Positions 9,291 through 18,030 of a stretch of DNA of 64,000 nt are shown here, one piece after another (positions within the stretch are counted from its first letter, which is position 1; every line of letters starts with the position of its first letter). Source of the DNA: Methanocatella intestini (lineage in GTDB: Archaea; Methanobacteriota; Methanobacteria; Methanobacteriales; Methanobacteriaceae); NCBI RefSeq assembly GCF_002252585.1, contig NZ_NQLD01000006.1; one strand, given 5' to 3'. The notes beneath the pieces were generated by a model that was not told the origin of the DNA, searched no databases, and saw only the letters and a list, made by a program, of their open reading frames with translations. A program made the translations under genes and the position numbers.

Positions 9291-10205
9291 ATGTCATTAA
9301 CTAGAACACAAGTAGAAAAATTAGAGTCAAGCGGATACAGATTTGTTGGTAGCCACAATCATGCAGCTGCTAAAATATGCCACTGGACCAAACAAAGTAT
9401 TTTAGACAGAGGAGTCTGTTATAAAGAAAAATTTTACGGTATTGAAAGCCACAGATGTCTTCAGATGGCTCCTGCAGTACCTAACTGTCAGCAAAAATGT
9501 GAGTTTTGCTGGAGAGATTTATCATATACCCAGACCCAATGGGACGGAGAATACGATGATCCGAAAACTATAATTGATGAAGCCATTGAAGCTCAGAATA
9601 ATTTACTTTGCGGTTTTTTTGGAAATGACAAAGCAAATAAAGAAAAATTAGAAGAATCCAAAACTCCTACAAATGCAGCTATTTCACTAGCTGGAGAACC
9701 AATGTTATATCCCGAAATTGATGAATTAATAGCTGAATTTAACCGCCGTAATTTCACAACTTTCGTTGTCAGCAATGGCCAGTGTGTTGATAAATTAAAA
9801 AACTTAGAAAATGAACCTTACCAGCTATACCTTTCCTTAGATGCTCCTACTAAGAAAATATATAATGAGGTTTGCCAACCTCAAATTAGTGAAGGATGGG
9901 ATAATTTAAACCAATCACTTGATACACTAGCTAGTTTTAACTCCCGCACATGTATAAGAACAACATGCGTTAAAGGAAGAAACATGATTAATCCTGAAAA
10001 ATACGGAGAATTAATTAAAAAATCAAATCCTGATTTTGTAGAAATAAAAGCTTACATGTGTGTCGGATCATCAAGATACAGATTAACCCCTGACAATATG
10101 CCAACATTTGATGAAGTTAAAAGTTTTGCCCAAAAAATAGGAGAAAATTGTGGTAAAAAAATAGTTAACGAATCTGAAGTCAGTCGTGTTGTTTTGCTTC
10201 AATAG
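9291..10205 (+). CDS. taw1: 4-demethylwyosine synthase (radical SAM, tRNA-Phe modification)
   Basis: Taw1/TYW1 makes the tricyclic imidazopurine at position 37 of tRNA-Phe from m1G and pyruvate. This 304-residue archaeal form lacks the flavodoxin domain of eukaryotic TYW1. The radical-SAM cluster motif is CQQKCEFCWRD (CxxxCxxCW) near residue 67-77. Further support comes from the N-terminal YKEKFYGIESHRCLQMAP, AISLAGEPMLYPEI, LYLSLDAPTKKIY and VEIKAYMCVGSSRYRL. Its last 26 nt overlap the end of the convergent isf-like gene. Confidence 0.95.
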   Translation: MSLTRTQVEKLESSGYRFVGSHNHAAAKICHWTKQSILDRGVCYKEKFYGIESHRCLQMAPAVPNCQQKCEFCWRDLSYTQTQWDGEYDDPKTIIDEAIEAQNNLLCGFFGNDKANKEKLEESKTPTNAAISLAGEPMLYPEIDELIAEFNRRNFTTFVVSNGQCVDKLKNLENEPYQLYLSLDAPTKKIYNEVCQPQISEGWDNLNQSLDTLASFNSRTCIRTTCVKGRNMINPEKYGELIKKSNPDFVEIKAYMCVGSSRYRLTPDNMPTFDEVKSFAQKIGENCGKKIVNESEVSRVVLLQ

Positions 10206-10842
10206 CTATTTTTTCTCCTAATTTAAATGCATTTTCCAAATCAATTGGAAACTGTGTTTTACGTGTTTTTAATTTTTCCTCTTCAGTAAAAAGTTCCATT
10301 TTATACTTGGAATAATCAAACTGATAGGTGTCGTAAGAATAAAGATGAATAGGCTTTGTAAACATTTTTTCCAAAACAAATTCATTTTTATCGAATAAAT
10401 CATGGTAGCCCAATTGTCTTGCAGTTTCCTCATCAAGATTCATAGTGTAAATACAACCAATAGCCATCTTTTTTGGAGCTAAGCTAGTCATATCCTCATC
10501 ATAAACAAAGAATGGAAAGATAAAACGCTCTAAAAAGCACCTCATTACTCCGCTTACATCGCCAAAGTAAACTGGAGATCCCAGTATTACACCATCTGCC
10601 TGAACAATTTTTTCCAGAATCGGTTTGAAATCATCTTTATAAACACATTTTCCATAATGACGACCATTAATCTTTTTACATGCAAAACAGCTTTTACAAC
10701 CATTAAAAGGAATATCATATAAATTAACTGATTCAATTTCTGCATCACTGCAAACTGATTGTATTCCTTCTAAAGCTTTTTCTAAAAGCTGAGCAGTATT
10801 TCCATCTTTTCTATGACTACCATTTATAGCAAAAAATTTCAT
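10180..10842 (-). CDS. Iron-sulfur flavoprotein (NADPH-dependent FMN reductase family)
   Basis: This 220-residue protein has a flavodoxin-like fold. The FMN-phosphate loop is GSHRKDGNTAQLLEKAL, the isoalloxazine region is ADGVILGSPVYFGDVSGVMRCFLER, and the compact cysteine motif CKSCFACKK plus a fourth Cys (KC at ~65) matches the Isf family, which carries one 4Fe-4S cluster. Isf proteins take electrons from ferredoxin. Its ATG overlaps the sucC stop (ATGA), so it ends the korDABC-sucC transcript. It may handle electrons or oxidative stress for the Kor complex (inference). Its tail overlaps taw1 by 26 nt. Confidence 0.88.
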   Translation of the reverse strand: MKFFAINGSHRKDGNTAQLLEKALEGIQSVCSDAEIESVNLYDIPFNGCKSCFACKKINGRHYGKCVYKDDFKPILEKIVQADGVILGSPVYFGDVSGVMRCFLERFIFPFFVYDEDMTSLAPKKMAIGCIYTMNLDEETARQLGYHDLFDKNEFVLEKMFTKPIHLYSYDTYQFDYSKYKMELFTEEEKLKTRKTQFPIDLENAFKLGEKIAIEAKQHD

Positions 10843-11954
10843 TCTTCAGCCTTAATTTTATTACAAAGCTCAACAGCTTTTTTAGCTGCTTTTTCCATTG
10901 AAATTTCATATGGAATTCCTGCTTCTTCAAGTATTCTTTGACCTTCCTCTTCATTAGTACCTGTTAACCTAATTACAATTGATACTAAACTTTTAGATTC
11001 TCTAATAGCATCAACAACACCATGAGCAACATCATCTGCTTTAGTAATTCCTCCTAAAACATTTAAAAACACTACTTTAACCGGTTCATAATTTAATACT
11101 ATGTTAAGGGATTTTTTAATACTTTCTTCTGAAGCTCCCCCACCAATATCTAAGAAAGTAGCTGGCTCTCCACCGTGGAATTTAATCATGTCCATACCAG
11201 TTAATGTTAAACCTGCACCATTACCAATAACTGCAATATCTCCGTCTAATTTAACAAAATCGACTGCTTTTTTCTTATAACGTGCAAGTTTTACTAATTC
11301 CGGATGTCTGTACAATGAATCATTTTCCACAACGAATTTTGCATCGGCAGCTATTAATCCTTCATCAGTCAGTACCAATGGATTGATTTCAGCAGTTTCT
11401 GCATCATATTTCTCAAATAATTTATATAATTTGTATATTACATCACCCATTTGAGATATTAAATTTGATGGAACGCCCATTTTACGAGCTATTTCACGAG
11501 CTTCATATGGTAAAAATTCAATTAAAGGATTTGGATGATATTTAATTATCTTTTCAGGGTTTGTTTTAGCTAAATTTTCAATTTCAACCCCGCCTTCATT
11601 ACTTACCATAATAACAGGTCTTTTATTGGCCCTGTCAATGGATATGCTTAAGAAAAATTCTTTAATGATGTTTGCTTTTTTCTCAATTAAAAGCTGATGT
11701 ACTCTTTCGCCATTAATTGTAGTACCAATCAATGAATCAGCAACTTTATATGCTTCACCAGGGTTATCTGCAAATTTAATACCACCTGCTTTACCTCTAC
11801 CACCAACTAATACCTGAGATTTTATTGCAACAGGTACACCCATATCTGATGCAATAGATGTTGCTTCTTCAGCAGAATTGGCAACATGTCCTTCCAAAAT
11901 TGGAATTCCTTCCTCGTTAAAAATTCTTTTTGCCATATATTCGAAAAATTTCAT
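10839..11954 (-). CDS. sucC: Succinate-CoA ligase (ADP-forming), beta subunit
   Basis: This subunit catalyses reversible conversion between succinyl-CoA and succinate. In methanogens it runs toward succinyl-CoA in the incomplete reductive TCA path. It is an ATP-grasp protein of 371 residues. Visible are FEYMAKRIFNEEGIP, VLVGGRGKAGGIKFA, AEINPLVLTDEGLIAADAKF and the CoA-ligase GGASEESIKKS. AGGTG precedes the ATG. The alpha subunit (sucD) is not in the window. Directly downstream of korC, it uses the substrate of the KOR reaction. Confidence 0.95.
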   Translation of the reverse strand: MKFFEYMAKRIFNEEGIPILEGHVANSAEEATSIASDMGVPVAIKSQVLVGGRGKAGGIKFADNPGEAYKVADSLIGTTINGERVHQLLIEKKANIIKEFFLSISIDRANKRPVIMVSNEGGVEIENLAKTNPEKIIKYHPNPLIEFLPYEAREIARKMGVPSNLISQMGDVIYKLYKLFEKYDAETAEINPLVLTDEGLIAADAKFVVENDSLYRHPELVKLARYKKKAVDFVKLDGDIAVIGNGAGLTLTGMDMIKFHGGEPATFLDIGGGASEESIKKSLNIVLNYEPVKVVFLNVLGGITKADDVAHGVVDAIRESKSLVSIVIRLTGTNEEEGQRILEEAGIPYEISMEKAAKKAVELCNKIKAEE

Positions 11955-11966
11955 TATAACACCTAA

Positions 11967-12509
11967 TTAGAAATTATATCCTGCTTCAAAAGCAGCTATG
12001 TTTTTATCTTCAGTTCCTGCAGGAACACTAGCTTTAATTGATTCAATAGCTGCATCTTTAGATATAACTTCTGTAATTTTTGTAATAGCTCCAACCATAA
12101 CAATATTAGCTACAATTTTAAGACCAATATCATCCATCGCTGTTTTGGTTGCCGGAGCATTATAAACTTTAATATTATGTTCATCAATAAAATCCTGAAC
12201 ATCTTCAATAGTTGTTGTTCCAGGGTCAACAATTAAAATCCCATTATCCTTCAAATCAACAATATATTTAAGTAATGCTTCATGAGACATTGCTACTAAA
12301 ATATCCGGACTTTGAACTTTAGGATAATCAATTTTTTTATCACTAATAACAACTTCACATTTAGAAGCTCCCCCACGAGCTTCAGGACCATAAGACTGAG
12401 TTTGAACTGCTTCATTTTTATCAAAAAGACAAGCAGCTTTTCCTAAAATAATTCCTGCAAGAATTACTCCTTGTCCTCCAAACCCGCCTATTCTCAATTC
12501 TTTTCTCAT
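11967..12509 (-). CDS. korC: 2-oxoglutarate:ferredoxin oxidoreductase, gamma subunit
   Basis: This gamma subunit of the KOR complex has 180 residues. The N-terminus RKELRIGGFGGQGVILAG is the glycine-rich signature of gamma subunits, and QTQSYGPEARGGASKCEVV is also typical. The longest frame starts 72 nt earlier inside korB, but GGAGG at 12515-12519 sits at proper distance from the ATG at 12509, so I start there. It follows korB by 13 nt and precedes sucC. Confidence 0.94.
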   Translation of the reverse strand: MRKELRIGGFGGQGVILAGIILGKAACLFDKNEAVQTQSYGPEARGGASKCEVVISDKKIDYPKVQSPDILVAMSHEALLKYIVDLKDNGILIVDPGTTTIEDVQDFIDEHNIKVYNAPATKTAMDDIGLKIVANIVMVGAITKITEVISKDAAIESIKASVPAGTEDKNIAAFEAGYNF

Positions 12510-12522
12510 ATTATCCTCCAGT

Positions 12523-13395
12523 TTATAAATCTGTTTCATATGCAGAATCAACAAGAGTTCTGCTGCCTGATTTGTCTTCACTTAATTTTTCAATATTTTC
12601 ACAAAATTCAGGTCTTGATTTGTTAGCAAATTCACCAGTGACAATTTTCCCAATTAATTCATCATCACTCATACCTTCAGCATCTTCTTTTGATAAAGTA
12701 TTTATTTTCATAGTTACTGCCATAGCTGTTGGGGTTCTAAGTTTGTTTTTACGACCATAATAAGTTGGACATTGAGAAACAACTTCAACAAATGAAAATC
12801 CAGGATTTTTTAGAGCTGTTTTAATAGAATCTACCAATTCATCAACTTGAACAGTTGTCCATCTTGCAACATAAGTTGCACCAGCTGCTGCAACAAGTTC
12901 TGCTAATTTAAACGGATAATCACCATTTCCATAAGGTGCAGTTGTTCCAAAACTGCCTTTTGGAGAAGTAGGGCTAATCTGACCACCAGTCATTCCATAG
13001 ATATTGTTGTTAATACAGATAACAGTTAAATTAATGTTTCTTCTAGCTGCATGGATTAAATGGTTACCTCCAATAGAAGCAGCATCACCATCTCCAGTAA
13101 ATACAACAACATCCAAATCAGAGTTAGACACTTTTAAACCAGTTGCAAAACTAAGTGCCCTTCCATGAGTTGTGTGCAATGAATCACATTTAACATAACC
13201 TGGAATCCTTGAAGAACATCCAATACCTGAAACCATAGCTATATTATCAAAATCCATTTCAGCTTCTTCCATTCCCTTGAAAAAAGCATTCATAATACTA
13301 CCATTTCCACAACCTGGACAAAAGATATGAGGAAGCCTGTCTTCCCTCATATAAGGAATAAATTTGTTTCCATTGGGATCTTTTTCAATTGACAT
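12523..13395 (-). CDS. korB: 2-oxoglutarate:ferredoxin oxidoreductase, beta subunit (TPP-binding)
   Basis: This catalytic beta subunit binds thiamine diphosphate and a 4Fe-4S cluster, and catalyses reductive carboxylation of succinyl-CoA with reduced ferredoxin. It has 290 residues. Cluster ligands appear in FCPGCGNGS and GIGCSSR, and a later Cys in QCPTYYGRKN. The TPP motif is TGDGDAASIGGNH followed by INNNIYGMTGGQ. The ATG directly abuts the korA stop codon, and its GGAGG lies within the korA end, so the two are translationally coupled. The SPTSPKG segment after GGQ matches KOR more than POR, in keeping with gene order. Confidence 0.95.
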   Translation of the reverse strand: MSIEKDPNGNKFIPYMREDRLPHIFCPGCGNGSIMNAFFKGMEEAEMDFDNIAMVSGIGCSSRIPGYVKCDSLHTTHGRALSFATGLKVSNSDLDVVVFTGDGDAASIGGNHLIHAARRNINLTVICINNNIYGMTGGQISPTSPKGSFGTTAPYGNGDYPFKLAELVAAAGATYVARWTTVQVDELVDSIKTALKNPGFSFVEVVSQCPTYYGRKNKLRTPTAMAVTMKINTLSKEDAEGMSDDELIGKIVTGEFANKSRPEFCENIEKLSEDKSGSRTLVDSAYETDL

Positions 13396-14523
13396 TTAGT
13401 TTCCTCCGATTTCTTCAATTTTTGATAAAATTTCTTCAGGAGTTGGCAATAATCCTCCAATAACACCTAAAAGATGAGTATTAGCTGTAGCATTAACTGC
13501 TCTGTCTACTTCATAATACATTTGACCTAAATTCATTTCAACAACTAAAACATCACTTGCATTTTTAGTTAACTGTTTTATCTGTTCATCCGGGAAAGGC
13601 CATGGAGTATCAATTTTAATATAACCTACTTTTTTGCCGTTAGCTCTAGCTTCTTTAGTAGCAGTTATAACAGACCTGACCGGAGCACCATAAGATACAA
13701 TAACAATATCGGCATCTTCACAATTTTCACTTTGAACAGAACAAATTTTATCTTTATTTTTTAACACTTTATTGCATAAACGTTTAACAAGAGTTTGATG
13801 AGTTTCCGGAGAGTTGGTGTCTGGATAACCTCTTTCATCATGAGTTAAACCTGTTACATGTATATTGAATCCTGCTCCAAAAGATGGCATTGGATTGATA
13901 CCATCGACATTTTCAAATGGTAAGAAGTCATCTTTATCTTCAGGCATTTCCCTGGAAATAACTTCAATATCATCTTCAACAACAATTTTTTCCCTCATGT
14001 GCCCAATAACTTCATCAGCTAAAACAAATACAGGAGTTCTGTACTGTTCAGCTAAATTAAAAGCTTTTATAGTGAAATCAAAAAATTCCTGAACACTTGA
14101 TGGAGATAAAGCTATCGGTTCATAATCACCGTGAGATCCCCAACGGGCCTGCATCATGTCTGCTTGAGCAGCCATTGTTGGCTGACCAGTAGACGGAGAA
14201 CCTCTTTGAACATTAACAATAACAATCGGAGTCTCTGAAATAAATGCATAACCTATATTTTCTTGCATTAAAGAAATACCCGGTCCGGAAGTAGCAGTCA
14301 TTGATTTGGATCCTCCCCATGAACCTCCAATAATAGCACCTGCTGATGCAATTTCATCTTCCATTTGAACAAAAGCTCCCCCAACTTTCGGAAGTTCACG
14401 AGCTAAAGTTTCAGCTACTTCAGTAGATGGGGTAATAGGATAACCTGCAAAAAATCTGCAACCTGCCTTCAATGCACCTTTTGCACATGCTTCATTTCCT
14501 TGAATAAAAAATTCTTCTGACAT
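13396..14523 (-). CDS. korA: 2-oxoglutarate:ferredoxin oxidoreductase, alpha subunit
   Basis: This 375-residue alpha subunit of KOR contains the pyrimidine-binding domain and domain II. Motifs are GNEACAKGALKAGCRFFAGYPITPSTE at the N-terminus (substrate loop), QMEDEIASAGAIIGGSWGG, SGPGISLMQENIGYA and VNVQRGSPSTGQPT. AGGAGG precedes the ATG. It lies between korD and korB, in the order korD-A-B-C known from Methanothermobacter. Confidence 0.96.
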   Translation of the reverse strand: MSEEFFIQGNEACAKGALKAGCRFFAGYPITPSTEVAETLARELPKVGGAFVQMEDEIASAGAIIGGSWGGSKSMTATSGPGISLMQENIGYAFISETPIVIVNVQRGSPSTGQPTMAAQADMMQARWGSHGDYEPIALSPSSVQEFFDFTIKAFNLAEQYRTPVFVLADEVIGHMREKIVVEDDIEVISREMPEDKDDFLPFENVDGINPMPSFGAGFNIHVTGLTHDERGYPDTNSPETHQTLVKRLCNKVLKNKDKICSVQSENCEDADIVIVSYGAPVRSVITATKEARANGKKVGYIKIDTPWPFPDEQIKQLTKNASDVLVVEMNLGQMYYEVDRAVNATANTHLLGVIGGLLPTPEEILSKIEEIGGN

Positions 14524-14534
14524 GATAAATCCTC

Positions 14535-14744
14535 CTATTTACCCTCTAAATCATTTACTGTGATAGCTTGATCAGGGCAAGCTATTTCACATTTACCACA
14601 TTTATCACACCTATCTCCAAAATTAACATACGGCAATTGTACGCTTTTTTTATTAGGTTCAGAAGATATTGCGTAAACATTCTGTGGACACATATATAGA
14701 CAAAGGTGACACCCTTTGCATAAATTTTCGTCAATAATAATCAT
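14535..14744 (-). CDS. korD: 2-oxoglutarate:ferredoxin oxidoreductase, delta subunit (2x4Fe-4S)
   Basis: This 69-residue ferredoxin-like subunit has two complete cluster motifs, CKGCHLCLYMCP and CDKCGKCEIACP. It passes electrons between ferredoxin and the catalytic beta subunit. TTAGGAG precedes the ATG. It is the first gene of the kor operon. A TATA-like ACATATATAAT lies ~45 nt upstream (near 14785-14795). Confidence 0.95.
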   Translation of the reverse strand: MIIIDENLCKGCHLCLYMCPQNVYAISSEPNKKSVQLPYVNFGDRCDKCGKCEIACPDQAITVNDLEGK

Positions 14745-14986
14745 TCACAATCTCCTAAAAAATTATAATAAATTAAAATAGATTATGTATTATATATGTT
14801 TTAATACATTTAAAAAGTTTATTATAAATCATGATAATTTATAGGAAAATAAAAAATAAAGTAGAAACTAAAAATAAATTGATAATTAAACAAACAAGTG
14901 TTAATTAAGAAATTTTAAAGTAAATTTTGAACAAAGACAAAATTTAAGACTATTAAATTGTTTAAAATTATAAAATTGTGAGAAAT

Positions 14987-15478
14987 ATGAAAAAAATAAA
15001 AACACCGACAAATGACGAAGAAATAAATAAACTTCAAATAGGAGATAAAATTTCAATATCTGGAGTAATATATGCCGGAAGAGATGCTGCACTGCCCCAA
15101 CTTGCAGAGCTAATAAAAAAAGAAAAGTCCCCTATCGATACAAATGGGATAGCTATAATGCACACTGCAGTTAGTGATGCAGGAATAGCTCCAACAACAA
15201 GTAATAAAGAAGAAATAGAATCCACAATTCCTTTTTTAAGTGAAAATGGTGTTAAAATCCATATTGGTAAAGGAATGTTAAGTGATGAAACTAAAAAAGC
15301 ATTAAATAAAAATAATTCCATTTTTGTAATAACTCCGCCAGTAGCTGCACTGCTTACAAGTAATGTTTTAGAAAAAAAGTGTGTTGCTTTTGAAAATGAA
15401 GGCATTGAAGCATTATATGAATTAAAAGTAGAAAATATTCCCGGAATAGTAGCTATTGCCCATGGAAAAAGTATTTAG
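14987..15478 (+). CDS. fumB: Fumarate hydratase class I, beta subunit (C-terminal half)
   Basis: This is the beta part of the two-subunit, iron-sulfur class I fumarase that hydrates fumarate to malate or the reverse. The frame gives 163 residues from the ATG at 14987, or 166 from GTG at 14978. Motifs are GDKISISGVIYAGRDAALPQ, GIAIMHTAVSDAGIAPTTS, KIHIGKGMLSDET and VITPPVAALLTSN. The alpha subunit with the cluster cysteines is not in the window. It is divergent from kor and faces the FKBP gene 8 nt away. The split alpha/beta arrangement is normal in methanogens. Confidence 0.92.
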   Translation: MKKIKTPTNDEEINKLQIGDKISISGVIYAGRDAALPQLAELIKKEKSPIDTNGIAIMHTAVSDAGIAPTTSNKEEIESTIPFLSENGVKIHIGKGMLSDETKKALNKNNSIFVITPPVAALLTSNVLEKKCVAFENEGIEALYELKVENIPGIVAIAHGKSI

Positions 15479-15486
15479 AAGAAGAA

Positions 15487-16218
15487 TTATTCTTCTGCTT
15501 CTTCTTCATCTTCTTCTTGTTTTTTCTCAAAGGAATCAACAAAGTTGACTTTTTCAAAGTCCATGTTTTCCCAGATGTCTTTAGCTATTCTGAATCTAGC
15601 GAAAGTTACATCCATATAGGATTTTTGATCAAATTTAGTAACATCATCTAAAGTTATATTTACAACATCACCGTCAATATCAATTACAGTATTGTCAATG
15701 TCCATATTAGGAGCTGCATAATGTAACTCAATCATACTTTTAATTTTGTCTTCGTCATTGTCAATGATTTCAGTAACATCAACATCAAAAATTAAATCTT
15801 TACCTGCCAATTCATGGTTGAAGTCTACTTTTACTCTTCCGCCGTTAACAGTTAAGATTTTACCAGTGCTTCCTTCAGAAGTAATTTTCATACCCGGTAC
15901 AGGAGTCATACCTTGTCTTTTGAATTCTTTCATTGGGATTAATTGGATTAATTGTTTGTTTCTAGGTCCAAAAGCATTTTCACTATCAATTTCAATAGTT
16001 TTAGAATCTCCTTCTTCTAATCCAACAATAGCTTCTTCAATAGCTGGTAATAAATGATTTCCACCTACAACAATTGGAATAGGTTTGTATTCTTTGTTTT
16101 CATCAAATAAATCTGCTTCTTTAGCTACATCTTCAAAAGTAGTATCAAATATTTCATCGTTTTCTTTAATTTTTCCAGTAAAATTTAATCTTACAAAATC
16201 TCCGTTATTAATAGCCAT
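15487..16218 (-). CDS. FKBP-type peptidyl-prolyl isomerase (SlyD-like, long archaeal form)
   Basis: This proline isomerase and chaperone has 243 residues. The FKBP core has NNGDFVRLNFTGKIKENDEIFDTT, the insert-in-flap region PIPIVVGGNHLLPAIEEAIVG (FKBP/SlyD junction), ENAFGPRNKQLIQ and VDFNHELAGKDLIFDVDV. Beyond residue ~160 is a C-terminal extension of ~80 residues typical of long methanogen FKBPs, ending in a Glu run. It lacks a signal peptide and is cytosolic. It is monocistronic, convergent with fumB. Confidence 0.93.
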   Translation of the reverse strand: MAINNGDFVRLNFTGKIKENDEIFDTTFEDVAKEADLFDENKEYKPIPIVVGGNHLLPAIEEAIVGLEEGDSKTIEIDSENAFGPRNKQLIQLIPMKEFKRQGMTPVPGMKITSEGSTGKILTVNGGRVKVDFNHELAGKDLIFDVDVTEIIDNDEDKIKSMIELHYAAPNMDIDNTVIDIDGDVVNITLDDVTKFDQKSYMDVTFARFRIAKDIWENMDFEKVNFVDSFEKKQEEDEEEAEE

Positions 16219-16384
16219 AATAAACGCTCCTAAATAAATTTTAATATGTAAACTATGTTAACATTATAACATCTATTAAGTTTATAAATAATACTTTATT
16301 AATGTTTTCATAAACCTATCAGTATTAGTTAACAAATGCTCTTATAAAACTTATTTAATACACTTAAAATTAAAAATATAAATC

Positions 16385-17479
16385 ATGCAAAGAAAAGGAG
16401 CTGTCAATTTACCACTTCATGGAGGCCATCCACCAAAATGGCTGTTTTCAAGAATGGTTAAACTGTCCGGTGCAATTACAGAAGTTATTCTTGATGAATA
16501 CGGACCTCATGAATTTTTAAATAGAATATCCAATCCATATTGGTTTCAGTCATTTTCCTGCGTATTAGGATTTGATTGGCACTCCTCAGGAACAACTACA
16601 ACAACTCTCGGAGCTCTGAAACAATCTATTAAACCCGAAGAACATGGATTGTATCTTAGCGGAGGTAAAGGAGCAAAATCCCGTAAAACTCCTGAAGGAA
16701 TACAAAGAGCTGGGGATATATTCAATTTAAAAACAAAAACTGTTGAAGATATGGTAAAGGGAAGTAAATTATCTGCTAAAGTAGATAACTCCTGTATTCA
16801 AGACGGATACACATTATACCAACATAATTTCTTCATTACAGAAAAAGGAGATTGGGCTGTTGTTCAGCAAGGCTTAAACACCAAAAACAAATATGCACGA
16901 CGTTATCATTGGATGAGTGATACTGCAATTGATTTTTTAGAAGATCCCCACAGTGCAATTTCCTGTGATGTTAAAAATCCTGAATCTTTAAATATGACAG
17001 ATAAAAAAAGTAAAGAAGCTCAAAAGATTAGTGTTGATTTAATTAATGATAATCCTGAACATTTGCGTAGCTATTTTAAACGAAAGGATAATCAGATGCT
17101 ATTAACAGATTTTACAATGCCGTCACATCACCCAGTTCTGGATATGGACATTTCGGATAAAGAATTTGAAGTTCTTAAAAATGCCTGGGAAATTCAGCCT
17201 GAAAACTATGAAGAATTAGTTTTGCTTAAGGGAATTGGTCCTAAAAAAATAAGAGCATTGGCTTTAATTTCAGATTTGGTTTTTGGAGAAAGCGCAAGCT
17301 GGGAAGATCCTGTAAAATACAGTTTTACTCATGGAGGTAAAGACGGATTTCCATACCCTGTTGATAAAGAAGTTTATGATAATTCAATAAATACAATGAG
17401 AAATGCTATCGATCAAGCTAAATTAAAAAAAGATGAGAAAATGAAAGCCATCAAGAGATTAGATGACTTTATTAGTTAA
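16385..17479 (+). CDS. DUF763 family protein
   Basis: This 364-residue protein belongs to the DUF763 family of archaea and some bacteria, whose activity is unknown to me. The conserved N-terminus is RKGAVNLPLHGGHPPKWLF, followed by FQSFSCVLGFDWHSSGTTTT and GLYLSGGKGAKSRKTP. Near residue 280 there is a helix-hairpin-helix-like motif, LLKGIGPKKIRALALI, which suggests DNA or RNA contact. The ATG has no Shine-Dalgarno sequence, but a TATA-like TTTAATAC about 27 nt upstream makes a leaderless message likely. Confidence 0.9.
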   Translation: MQRKGAVNLPLHGGHPPKWLFSRMVKLSGAITEVILDEYGPHEFLNRISNPYWFQSFSCVLGFDWHSSGTTTTTLGALKQSIKPEEHGLYLSGGKGAKSRKTPEGIQRAGDIFNLKTKTVEDMVKGSKLSAKVDNSCIQDGYTLYQHNFFITEKGDWAVVQQGLNTKNKYARRYHWMSDTAIDFLEDPHSAISCDVKNPESLNMTDKKSKEAQKISVDLINDNPEHLRSYFKRKDNQMLLTDFTMPSHHPVLDMDISDKEFEVLKNAWEIQPENYEELVLLKGIGPKKIRALALISDLVFGESASWEDPVKYSFTHGGKDGFPYPVDKEVYDNSINTMRNAIDQAKLKKDEKMKAIKRLDDFIS

Positions 17480-17481
17480 TA

Positions 17482-18024
17482 TTATCTGTTTTCATCATGA
17501 ATATTGACATTTTTACCATGTGCTGTCGGAATAACTTCAAATACAGGATTTTCAAATTCCAAATCAAATTCCTTACCGTCCATCAGCAAATGCTGGAAAA
17601 CAGCAAGAGATGAAACTTCAGAGTGAGGCTGTGTAGTTACTGAAACATTCCAATCTGCACTTTTATATACTTTTCCAGGAACTTTAGCTCCACCAACAAC
17701 AATTAAAATATCAGCACCAGATTCCTGAACTTCCCCAACAATTTCATGAGCCTGAGAGCCGTACATGGTTAAATGAACTACTTTTCCACCATTGTCTTTC
17801 CATTTATTAATAACGCTCATATAGTTTTTAGCATATTCAATTTCAAAATTTCCTCCCCACCTATCAGCAGTGTCCCTAACATTTTCCATAAGTTTATGGT
17901 CTTCTTCACCACTTAAATAGATTTTACTAGCTCCAAAAGCTCTAGAAGTTAAACATACATGAGTTGTTATACGTGTATCCCTTCCAATTCTATGGTCCAA
18001 TCTTAAAACATTTACATTCATCAT
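17482..18024 (-). CDS. tRNA (cytidine(56)-2'-O)-methyltransferase
   Basis: aTrm56 methylates the ribose of C56 in the T loop of archaeal tRNAs. It is a SPOUT-class enzyme of 180 residues. Motifs are NVLRLDHRIGRDTRITTHVCL at the N-terminus, the region VVHLTMYGSQAHE and the SAM-knot segment ADILIVVGGAKVPGKVY followed by NVSVTTQPHSEVSSLAVFQ. The convergent gap to the DUF763 gene is only 2 nt. It is 6 nt downstream of cobS, in one transcript with the cobalamin genes. Confidence 0.95.
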   Translation of the reverse strand: MMNVNVLRLDHRIGRDTRITTHVCLTSRAFGASKIYLSGEEDHKLMENVRDTADRWGGNFEIEYAKNYMSVINKWKDNGGKVVHLTMYGSQAHEIVGEVQESGADILIVVGGAKVPGKVYKSADWNVSVTTQPHSEVSSLAVFQHLLMDGKEFDLEFENPVFEVIPTAHGKNVNIHDENR

Positions 18025-18030
18025 ATCACT

